A DNA stretch of 64,000 nucleotides from Diospyros lotus (taxonomy: Eukaryota; Streptophyta; Magnoliopsida; Ericales; Ebenaceae): the NCBI RefSeq assembly GCF_014633365.1, contig NC_068344.1:10493669-10557668 (forward strand), in the 5' to 3' direction. The notes under the pieces are model-generated. The model worked only from the letters and a program-made list of their open reading frames with translations. It was not told the DNA's origin and searched no databases. This document shows, one piece after another, positions 11,801 to 23,800 of this stretch. A program made the position numbers and the translations under genes. The stretch's first letter is position 1; every line of letters begins with the position of its first letter.

Positions 11801-14800
11801 AGCTTGAAACGAAATAGGTCTCTGTCAAATAGGAGTTATGATTGAGCATCAAGGCCATCAGCTCTTCAAACCTCAATTGGTACTCCATCACTGACTCTAA
11901 TTGCTTGATTTTGTTGAACTCTTCCACCACATTAGACAAGCCTCAATCTCCAAACCTCTCCTTAGGCTGCCCCATTTTAAGGGACTTCTCTTGGTTAGAA
12001 CTTCTGCGAATCATCTAAAAGATTTATTCTCAGTTTATAGAAGAAGGCTGCATTTATTCCCCATTGTCGACATCTCACGAATAGGACATCCCATTTAAAA
12101 TGCAGCACTTTTCTGCAGCAATTGAGACTCCCATTGTCTCATGCATGCATTGCTCCCCATGGCCGGTTTCTCATGAACATGACACTTCGAAGACCAAGGG
12201 GTAGGGGTTCTATACATACCGCTCTTCTTCGAACAAGTTAACCAAAATTCAAAGCCAAAATTAACCTTTGTTTCCCTTGACTCGCAGCCTAGAATTCGAT
12301 TGGAATCACCTCCTGTGGAACTCTCTTCACTAATTCGCTGCTATTAGTCGTTGGACTTCTAATCATTGAAATTGATTGCCTCGGCCTTCAACTTGGATCT
12401 GTTGGAATTGCTGAAGTTCACTGGGATCTGCTTCACACTTCCACTTCGCAAGATTACCATATTTAACAACTGAGAGTCACAGAATTTGGCTTCGGAACTT
12501 GTTGTATGAGTCGTCGGAAGCACTGTCGAAGCCAATTGGCCCAGTCGCCTTCAAATTTCCAAGCCTCTGTTTTAGCCGACACTCCCCTCCTCTTGCATCG
12601 GAATTATTTTCGAGATTTAACCAAAAATCACTTGGTTGCTTCTCTGTCTTGAACGCTAAACTTCACCGGAATAATCAAAATTGCACACTGGAATCGCCTG
12701 GGCTGCTCGCCTCCCTTGATCAACTGTAAGGATGTTAAGATGTGCAGCCAAGAATTAACCTCCCACCTTCTTGAATCGCAACTGTAGCAACTGAAGTCCC
12801 TCATTTCTGTTGCGGCTAAGGAATTTTGCACAATTTGAATTGAAAGCCCAGATTACTCTTGTGACTCGATCGGTCTCTACTTCCCTTAAATCGAATTGAA
12901 ACAACAATCGAGGGAATTCGCGCTTGCCTCACCTAGAATTGCTTATCACCGTTTGGGTCAGACTTGCTTGCTCACCTCACCCAATCATCGTTTGTCTAAG
13001 TTGGAATCGCATCCGCATTGATTTGCTAGAACCGCCTATGATCAATAACTCGCTGTTGTTCAACCGTCGCGCAAGAACTTGCTTCCCGTCGTCAACTTCC
13101 TAATTTGCGTCAATCGCCGAAGGCCACCTAAGTTCCCGCAGAAAAATGATTGGCTCATCTTCCGTCACCAATCACGAACCGATAGTTGTTTTGCTCTCTC
13201 GGTTATGACCTGTCATTTGATTCCTCGAATCTGATTGGAATTGTTGCTTGCACTTGCCTATCAAGAGCTGAGAACAACCGGTTTAGACCATTGCCAAAAT
13301 TCTATCATTCGAACCATATTGCTACGAGTTTGTCGGAATCACAGTTGAGAATCGTTGGCTCTGATACCAATTGTCGTGTACCTAAGGTTTAACCGAGGAT
13401 TGGATTGGAAATTGGAAGAATGAAGGGAGAAATTTAGAAGAAGAATAGGGAGAATCAGAAGATCAGTAAGTGAGGGAGAGAAAGATTGAGAGAGAGAGAA
13501 TTTGGAGGGGGGAAATCAGAACTTCATTTATCAATAAAAAAACATAATTTCTTATCCTCAATTGTGGCCTATATATAGCCTAACATCCTCTCACATGCAT
13601 ACATGTGCAATACAACAAATAGCCTAACTGCCTATATCTAAGGACAAGGTCCTATAACAGAAAATACAAAAGGAAATTACAATTATTGTATAATGCATGA
13701 AAACTCCTATTATATTTACTAATCTATCATTGGGAATCCTTGGGGTAATGACAAGTATCTTCCTCATTTGACCTCCCACCGTTCTGAGTATACTGACGAA
13801 TTACTAGGAATTAGAAATAAGAAAACTGTTATGGACTTTTTGGAGGTTTCGTTGACTGTCCTGGCTCTTTATATGTAAAAAAATCTATACTAGGGACAAA
13901 AAATATTTGGTGGTTCTTTTTCCTAAACTGACCATTGTAATTAGATGAAACTCCCAAAAATTTGCATGATATTGGTCATGTGTTTGACTATTTGCCTCAT
14001 ATAGACCTTACTATCGTCCCACATACAATGAATAACTAGGACATAGGACTAAGTAGCTATGGACTTTATTATTAAGGTCTCATTGATAAATGTGCATGGA
14101 AGAATCCATATTGTGGATGTAGAAAATTGGATCAGAAAGATGTAGGAGAAACAAGAACAATTCTACTATTCTTGATTGATAGAAACTGGTATTTCCTTCC
14201 CTATTAATAGGGAAGAAGAATACAACATAGGAAATATACATAAAAGGAAAGATATGCTGTACGCTATACAAAGAAAGTAAAAAGATATAAAACTAGAATA
14301 GGAAATATCTAAAACAAAGCTTCTTTCTAAATTCTAGAGATAGGATCTGTTCTGATTTAGGAAAGCTACATTGAAAAATATCACCAACCAATTCCCATAA
14401 TTCAGATCATCCAATTTCCATAATTCCAAGAATAATCAACACTCTCTCTCAAGTTGGTGAATAAATATCTATCATTCCCAGCTTGCGTACAAGCTTTTCA
14501 AGCCTCTTGATAGGAGGATCCTTTGCTAGTAAATCAGCTCGCTGGTTTTCTGAAGTAACGAAGGGCATACAAATTTCTCTAGCCTCTAGTTTTTCTTTGA
14601 TAAAATGGTGATCAATCTCAACATGCTTGGTACAGTCATTTTTTTTTTTTAAATAAGTGAGGACTAATATGATATTAGTCAAACCAAAAGAGTAATACAA
14701 CAATCCTTAGAAAAACATTGGCCCCACCCACCAACGAACCAGAAAAAATAGAAACCCATAAAAAACCAACTGCCCCCCCTCCCTGGCCCCACTAGCCATT

Positions 14801-17800
14801 AGGGAAGCCTAATCAACCCAATTCGACTTCATAACCAACCAACTTAAAAGAGAGTGAGGAACTTATTGGCCAAGAGCCAAAACAGACATGATGACCTGGT
14901 CTGCTGAGTAAGGGAAAGATGGCTCCACCACTTTAACCCAAGCCATTGACTTGGCTAGCACCAAGTTAAAGATGCCAACTGCACTAGATCCCCGATCCTT
15001 AAAGACTAACCTGTTCCGTTCTAACCACACCGTCCATAGTGCTGCATACAAAAGAGACTTCTAAATCTTCCTCTGCACTTTACCCTGACCAAAAAAATCC
15101 CACCGATTAAATAGATCCCCCACCGAGCTTGGACAGACCCACACATCCCCACCACCTAAAAATCTGCCGCCACAAACACAAGATTGTCTCAAAGTAAACG
15201 AAGAGGTGGTCCACAGACTTCGAATTAGAGCCGCTAAACACACAAAGCAAATCATTCCCCTACAGAATTCCTTTCCTACCCAGATTATCCTTGGTGTTAA
15301 TTTTCACTCAAATGACCAGCCACACAAACAACTCCACCTTTGGAGGAGCCAAACTGCCCCAAACATGAGCAACCACAGAATTGCTTGAGGGAACATTGGA
15401 ATGATACAGAGAAGATTAAATTAGAACGATACAATTGCTGATAGCATGGAACGATAAAATTGGAACGACACAGGGAAGATTAGCATGGCCCCTACTAGGT
15501 GCGGTCATGTTGTACTAGATTATGTGCAATGCTAATTGTTAGAGATTTGTCTGTCTAGAGTATTGAGGCAGTGACAATAGTGTTTTTGTATAGGTTATTA
15601 TGCGATTTTAGAGGGTAGACATAGGCGGTAGACTCTCTTGTAAAAAGCTATCAAGCTGGGGGTAAAATCGGTAATATCCATTTTTAAATAGCCTAGGAAT
15701 TGCTGCCCTAAATATTCTATAAATAAGGAGGAGGGCTAGGCATTAGGGAGATAATTTTTCAGTTGTTTCTCAAGAAAGCTTTGAGAGAGGAAAGGCTGTG
15801 TTATAGAATAGTTTTTGTAGTCTTGAGAGAAGGCTTATAATCGAGGGGGTGCAACTGATGCACGATCATTCTTTATGAATCAAAGAAGGCTGCTCTTGGA
15901 ATTCAATTGGCATGAACCAGGATAATCTCGGTGTTTTTGTGGATGTGTGGTTTGCGTTTCTTGTTTGTTTTAATTCTGTTTCTATTTATATTTTCTGTTG
16001 ATTTTATTAAATCTGTTCCTAAGATCAAATCCGTGCATGTGTGAGAGTAGGTGTGGTAGAATTCCTGTCTAAGAAAATAGTTCCAGTGACTCTAGGTATT
16101 ACACTAATTGCTGATTGATTGTCACAAAATAGTTTCATTGGACCATGACTTGGGATTTGTGGATCATCTAGCACAAATTTCAACCACAATAATTCACATA
16201 AACCAAGAGCCATTGCCCAAAACTCAACTTCAACACTAGACCAACCAGGCTACTACGTTTTGTTTTTTACTCCTCCAAGACACCAAGTTTTCTCCTAAGA
16301 ATACACAGTAACCTGTAGTAGATCTTCTATCTACAAGAAAGCCTCCATAATCAGCATCTGTGTATCCTATAACTTCCAATTCCTTTCCTGATTTGAACAA
16401 AAAAGACCTTTTCCCGGTGTTGTTTTAAGATAACACAAAATTCTTTTCACTGCTTGCAGGTGTTCTTCAGTAGGATTATGCATAGATTGACTCACCAAGC
16501 TGTTAACCAATGCAATGTCAGGCCTGGTGTGAGATAGGTAGATTAATTGACCCATTAGCCTCTAATATCTCCCCCTATCTACCATTGGACTGTCAGTTTG
16601 TCCCAACTTTAAATTAGGCTCCAAGGGAGTATTTGCTGCCCTGCCACTTATCAATCTTGTTTCTTCTAATAAGTCCATGGTAGATTTCCTTTGGGAAAGA
16701 AATATACAATTCTTAGAGTAGGCAACCTCTATTCCCAATAAGTACTTGAGTTTGCCAAGGTCTTTAATGTCAAACACATGGGCCAAATTCTCCTTTAGTA
16801 GTGATTGTTCATCAACATCATTTCCAGTCATTAGCATCATTTCCAGTGACAATAATGTCATTTACATACACAAATAAAACTGTTAGAGTGTCTTTCTTTG
16901 AATGCTTAATAAATAGGGTGTGATCTCCCTTGCTTTGCCAATACCCCATTTCCTTCATAGCCTTTGAAAACCTATCAAACCAAGCCTTTGGGGATTGCTT
17001 GAACCCATAAAGGGCCTTTTTTAATCTGCAAACATGACCTGATACCCCATTAGTGAAACTGGGTGGTGGCTCCATAAAGACTTCATCTTCTAAATTACCA
17101 TGTAGGAAGGCATTTTTGACATCTAATTGCATCAACTCTCAACCATAACAGCTATCCAGAGATAGGAGTCTTTTTTTTTTTTTTTGTTGTAAATTAGATA
17201 GGAGAATTATCACTGTAGTTAGTTTTGCCACGGGTGCAAATGTCTCTAAGTAATCTATGCCATAAGTTTGCGTATACCCCTTTGCTACCAACCGGGGTTT
17301 ATACCTTTCCAATGTGCCATCAATATTGTATTTCACATTAAACACCCATCTGCACCCTATAGGTTGAATTCCCTTTGGTTTAGGCCCCATTTTCCATGTT
17401 TGCTTTTTCTCCAAGGCTCTTATTTCTTCATGCATAGCCTGCACCCAATTTTGATTTTGTAATGCCTCTTCTATGGACTTAGGAATAGCTATGGAATCAA
17501 GAGAAGACAAGAAACTTTTGTGTTTAGGTGAAAGCCGGTGATAAGAAATGAAATGTGCTATAGGGTGCTATGTGCAGCTCCTAGCACCTTTTCTAACAGC
17601 AATGGGTAAATCTAGATCACTGTGCATAGGATTAGAATAATCAGAAGGCTGAGTTAGTTCCAAACCTGACCTTAGGGCAGATGATGGTCCTTGCATGGCA
17701 CATGAATTAGGTTGATCCCTCCTCTTGTACACATAAGGTGAACCCTTGAACTTGACAGGAGATGTCCTTGGCTGGAGGTGTTCCCATTTCTCTTGATTCC

Positions 17801-20800
17801 GTGGACTTGGGGTTAAGAGAAGTAGGTAAGGCAGAGGAGGTAGGATCTGGTAAGAAGGTGAAGAATGTGGCAGAAATTCTAGCTACAATCTCCCGCTGGA
17901 GACCAATAGTAGGAGGTTTAAAAAAGGATCGAGTTTCCACAAAAGTTAGATATTTAGACACAAGGATCTTTCGAGTGGAAGGATGATAGCTCTTGCACCC
18001 ATTTTGGGTAGAGAGTAGCTAAGAAAGACACATCTAAGGGGTCAAGGATCAAATTTATCCTTGTGATGTTTAGAAGTATGAACAAAAGCCACACATCTAA
18101 ATACCTTGAGAGGAAGAGAAGTATGAAGACCAAGTTCTGAAAAGTGAGAAGAGAGGCACTGAAAAGGGGTAAGCTGACTTAGCACTCTTGAAGGGACCTG
18201 ATTGATCAAATGGGCTGCAGTTAGCATTGCTTCACCCCAAAAGGACTTAGGGACAAAATGTTGATGCAAGAGAGTTCTAGTTACATTTAGGAGATGCCTC
18301 ATCTTTCTCTCATCTACTCCATTCTACTAGGGAGTATCAACACAAGAGGATTTATGGATAATCTCCATTTGTTGAAAAAATTGATTGAGTTAATGATTAA
18401 AGTAATTTCTTGCATTATCAATTTTGAACCTTTTAATGGAAACCCCAAATTGGGTGAGGATCATCCTATGAAACAAAGGTAGGATGTCACTGATGGTTGT
18501 CTTATCTTTTAGTAAGTATACCCAAGTCATTTTAGTGTAGTCATCGATAAATGAGACAAACCATTTAGCCCCTAAACAATTGGGAACTTTAAAAGACCCC
18601 CACACATCAAAATGCACTAAGGAGAAAGGAAACAAAGAGAGTTTATTGCTAATAGCATAAGGCACCGTTTAGATAATTCACACACATCATAGTGGAAATT
18701 ATTGACATCTAAACCTTGAAATAGAGTTGGAAACATGGCCTTTAACAAAGAAAAAGGTGGATGCCCTAATCTAAAATGTTGGAGCCAAACATCAGATTGA
18801 GTAGAAATTGGCAGAGAAGAGCAGGCTAGGATAGGCTGATCTCCTGCAGGTGGCTCACTGATCCTTTGTATTTAGTACAACCCACTTAGTGCCTTAGCTA
18901 CACCAATCATTCTCCCTGTGGCCAGATCTTGAAACACACAATCGTGAGGTGAAAAGATCACACGACAATTAAGATTTTGGGTAAGTTTATGAACTGAAAG
19001 TAGATTGGTGGAGAGGCTAGGCACATGTGCACATGTTGGACAGGTAGAGAGGGGTTCAAACACACATTTCCTTGCCCAACTATAGGAACAATATGGTTGT
19101 TAGCTACTGTAATTTTTCTGGAGCTGGTTATTGCTTCATAATTCTCAAACACTTTTAGGTTAGGAGTCATGTGATCAGTAGTTCTAGAATCTAAGATCCA
19201 TAGTTCATTCCTAACTGTATATGAGGCAATAGGGAGTTCAGAATTAAAGCACATACCTGTTTGAGCCAAGGAACATGTTTCTCCTTGAAGAGTCTTTTTA
19301 AGAAAGACTTCAGCTTCCCGATTTCCTTTGAATTTAATTGTCACAGATTAGAGGAGACAATAGAGTCAACTTTCTCAACTGGCTCCTCTGGTTCTTTAGT
19401 TGAGAGGTATGCCTTTGCTTGATTTTTAGGCTTTAAGTTCTTAAATCCTCCCATTTTGTTTAGCACTGCCTCTTTTCCATGCAATTTAAAGCATGTTTCC
19501 CTCATATGCCTTGGCTTCTAGTAGTAAGAACACCATAAACTCTCCTTATTTTGCTTAGAGGAAGATTGATCTCTGCCTTGCAGAGACTTCATCCATGAAC
19601 CCTGCACCTTGTTAGGCACCATAGCTGACCCCTCCATGTTATGATCATTAAACATGACTGTCCTCTTGTGCTCCTCACTCCTTACTATAAAATATACCTC
19701 ATTTAATGATGACATTTTTTCCCTGCTAAGGATTTGTGCTCTCACCTGAGACCTGCTAAGAACTCTACTATTTTATCTCTCTCCAGCATAGAGGTAAAAA
19801 TAATAGCATCCTCACTACACACCATTTTTATGTTTTGATAATGGTCTAATTCAAGCCAAAAGCCATTCATCCGATTGTAATAATCTGTTACAGACAAAGA
19901 CCTTTGTTTTGTGCTACTGATCTTTGTTTTCATCTCATATATAACTGATGCATCTGGCACCTTAGAGTAGGTCTTCTTAACTATTTCCCAAATATCTCTA
20001 GTCGTAGATAAAAATCTATAGTTCTTGCTTACCTCGAGAAGCATTGAACTCTAAAGCCATGACATCAACATTGAGTCTTCTACATCCCAAGTAGCAAACG
20101 CAGGATTTGAAGCCTTAGGTACTGGTCCAGTGAGGTGAGCAATTTTCCCTCGGCTCTTCAGAAAAGTTCTCACCAGCTGAGACCACTGAAGGTAGTTCCC
20201 ACCATCTAGGTGATAGGAATGGTGCATTCCTAGTAGCTCGCCAATCAGAGCCCCACCAGTAGATTGCTCAATTTGCATTGCTTCTCTCATTGAGATGGGA
20301 GAAGCTGTTTCTGAGATCTCTAACACTATAGGGAATTACAGTAGGATAATGAAGGGGAAAACAAAGGAGTAATTGTGGCGATAAAGGCTCACAACTGATG
20401 ATCAGAGAGAATAGGTTCTAATACCATGTTGAAAATTGGATCAGAAAGATGTAGGAGAAACAAGAACAATTCTATTATTCTTGATTGATAGACACCAGTA
20501 TTACATTCCCCCCTATTAATAGGGAAGAAGAATACGACATAGGAAAGATCCATAAAAGGAAAGATATGCTGTACACTATACAAAGAAAGTAAAAAGATAT
20601 AAAACAAGAATAGGAAATATCTAAAACAAAGCTTCTTTCTAAATTCTAGAGATAGGATCTGTTTGATTTAGGAAAGCTACAATAAAAAATATCACCAACC
20701 AATTCCCATAATTCCGATCATCCAATTCCCATAATTCTGAGAATAGTCAACAGTGGATGACTATCTTTCGGCTGGCTTTGGTTGCCAGTTAGTTGGTGAT

Positions 20801-23800
20801 AATCATGTCAAATGGCACCCTGGTAAAATGAAAAAGACAACACTCATGTTGGAGTTTAGTACTAAATGTTTTTTTGACTTCCTTATTCTTTTATCTTTTA
20901 GATAATTACAGTATATTAAGGAAGAAGAGTAGCCTTTATGATCACAAACACTATATGAAGGAAATCTCCAAACTTTCTACTGCTAAACAGACAAAAGTCT
21001 ATAGATCTATGTGTACACAAATCATTCAGAAATAAAACAAAGGAAGAGTAAAATGACATTGTTCTCTAATCCATGAGAGAGAGAGAAAAGGGGGGGGGGG
21101 GATTGGGTTTAGGGGGAGGGAGGAGGGTGGGAGGGAGGCTCCTCTAAGACAACCAATGAGCTCAATATACTCCCAAAAAGTTGTTTGGTTGTGCCATAAG
21201 CACCACATTACGCACCAAGGAACAGTTTGGTAAAATTCTACTCAATCTGTGATCCAGGCAGCCTTTCCCCTAAGACAAAAGTGAAGTCATCAAAGAAGCT
21301 GATATCACCTATTGGATACAGAGGATTGAGAAAAATTAAGCACCATATATACCTAGCCACCTTGCAGTGGAGAAGAAAATGATGAACAGATTACTTCTAA
21401 TGACTAAGGGAGTTTCTCTAGATTATCTTTCAGGATATATATTTTCTACTAAATTGATTTAGCTAACGATTGTCATTTTATCAATTTGATTTCTCGCTAG
21501 GAATTTCATTTATATTGGTAGGTTCTGTGATGCCTTTTCTATAAGCACATGTATTGGTCAGGGTTGAATCTCTTGATGGTATTAGCCATGTGGAATGCCT
21601 TAATTTATTGTTCTTATTTTTCTTGATTATCCATATTTGATTTCTCAATCTCTTAACTCAAGAAAGAAAAAGTACAGTCTATTTCAGAATTTCTTTTGAA
21701 ATTTGAAATCTTAATTTGTTCATCATTGTTTCATAATTGGTTCTTACTTGCTGGGCTTCTTTTCTATCTTGCAATTTCCACTTTAGAGTGATTGTAACCT
21801 CAGATTTGAATCAGTCGTCAATTTTGAATTTTGAAACTTGCTATATCATGGTACTGGGGGAACACAAATTAAGAACTGGAATAGTGATATGTGTTCTGAC
21901 TGTTACTTTGAATGAAGGAAAAGGGAACTATTGTCTTCTTGTTTATTCATGTATGTACCATATGGTGGCCATATGTGTGTTTAATGTTTTCTCATCTTTA
22001 GTCATATCATTGCATTCATTGAAGAAACCAAGACAGCATTTATTGTTGGGTTATCGATGGTTTATTTGTATAGTTTTGTTCTTTACCTTTTTGAACTGTT
22101 AATCAAGAAGGAAATTATCCTTTTCTGCTTACTCTATTTACCCCTCTTTTTTTATTTTTTCTTGCTCTTTCATCCTTTACGTGCCAAACCCACCCAAAAA
22201 TTAGTCACATTTATTCATCTTCATAGTGAGGCCCTGCCTGTATCCTTTTCTTTCTTGATGGATACACGAACTCTTTGCTAACATGCTTCTATTTTTTTAA
22301 TTAATCTCCAATCAGCAGTTATCTAATTTTTGACTTTTTTTTTTCTGTATTTTAACAGGTTCAGAGGCATAGAGAATACAGACAAAAGATTATATCTAAC
22401 TATCAGGTATACTTAATGGTGTATTTGGATTTAGTAGTTATTCATTCTTCCACAATGAAGACTTCACAGATTTTTCACCTAAAAATCTTTGTCATACATA
22501 AGAAAAAAAAAGTTTCACTATTAATTTCATTTTCTAATTTTCCTAATTTCAGGAAAAGTGGGTGTGATAAACTCTAAAGAAGGCACTGAAACTAAAAACA
22601 AGTACTGGCTTGTAGTCTGGGTTGTCAATCTCTTACATGGCACTTTGTCTTGGTTCTAGATTTAAAAGCCAAAGTATTTGTGGTGGAGCGATAAGGGATT
22701 TGAAGAGAGATTAGTTTGTTAGAAGAGGCATTACATGCCTAAAGGCTATAGCCTTAACCCTGGATACTGTGCTTGCCTTGATTGCAAGCACCCTTTTAAC
22801 TGTTTTTAGGTACATGTGCCTCTTTGCTAGTATTTTGTTGCTGTTGTTGATACGTTGAGAATTAATTTGTGAAGGAGTTCTAGGGATGAGTACATCTACC
22901 TTTTGATTAGTTGAGATAAGGTTTTTATGTGACTGATTGACTGATACTTTTGGTTTTACAAAGAAGGGGCAGCGTTTTTGAAGGCTCTAAGAGCACTCAA
23001 GTGCCAAAGGCCTTCTAGACCTTAAGTGCAAGCTCACAGTCAATTGAAACAAAGCACAAATGCTAGAAAAAATAAATATAATATACAATAATTGCAACCA
23101 AATTACTAGATAACAGTTTTTTCAAAAATGCTAAGTGCATTTAAGTACAGAAGGCCTACGGAGCTTAAACGTAAAGCAAAGTGCACGTTTAAGCGAAGTG
23201 AAGTGGACATAAATGAAATAAAGAGTATAAACTTCTATAAGCATAAAATATATAAACTATTAAAACAATAATCATTAAAAAAAACTAAATAAGAATGAGG
23301 ATGCAAATTTAACACACGATGAGATACTGTTTTTCATTTATATTTTATATTAGTTTACAAGTTCATACAATCATCAAAAAAGCATAAAGAAAAAAACGTC
23401 CCTAATTTACACCTATCTCCAATAAATCGACCCCTAATTTGCATCCCCAAACAATCAATCCCAAATTTATAATCAATCAAGAATCAATTATCAATCCCTA
23501 ATTTACGACAATCAAGAATATATTAACAATCCTTAATTTACATCTAATTACATGTTTCCATTAATATTTTTTTGTTCGGTAAATACAGTCGAGTCTTTTT
23601 TTTTTGTATAAATGTATATATGATTTTATCATATCTCAAACAACTTTTTTTGGAAAGGTTTCCATTCATGCAGCCACATTATTACAATAATTTAAACTAA
23701 TCCAACCATTATATTGTTTGATAAAAAAAAAAGAAGTATATTTCTGAAGAGTGCTTTTTTGTGCTTCAAAGCTTGGGTAAAAGTGTGCATAGCTAAAGTT

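Larger units (their letters stand above)
10407..13753 (-). mobile_element. Non-autonomous gypsy-like LTR element with gag but no pol
   Basis: Two similar LTRs (10407-10792 and 13372-13753) begin TGTCGTGTACC and end ATGACA on the + strand. The complement of a tRNA-Met primer site, GGCTCTGATACCAAT, lies at 13357-13371, so the element reads on the - strand. Flanks AGTTT and AGTAT differ by one base, consistent with an aged TSD. The interior codes for a gypsy gag segment and a second ORF of unknown type. RT, RNase H and integrase are absent. It probably depends on enzymes from another element. Its nearest relative in the window is 52903-55504. Confidence 0.85.
14118..20752 (-). mobile_element. 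Ty1/copia element, TSD GTGGA, disrupted by an L1/U6 segment
   Basis: LTRs at 14118-14441 and 20427-20752 are closely similar. Perfect GTGGA repeats flank the element at 14113-14117 and 20753-20757. The primer-site complement GGTTCTAATACCAT abuts the right LTR, so the element is antisense to the host gene. gag, protease, integrase, RT and RNase H are present in copia order but broken by many stops. About 1.45 kb of foreign sequence (14641 to ~16095) splits RNase H. Confidence 0.92.

Noticed and set aside
15453..15493. A functional U6 snRNA gene
   Set aside because: Only the central part is present, with mismatches and no 5' end, 3' half, USE or TATA box. It is a pseudogene fragment.
21737..22281. 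Frames of 121 and 74 codons just before exon 2
   Set aside because: Hydrophobic and AT-biased with no motif. They overlap intron sequence next to the exon 2 acceptor.
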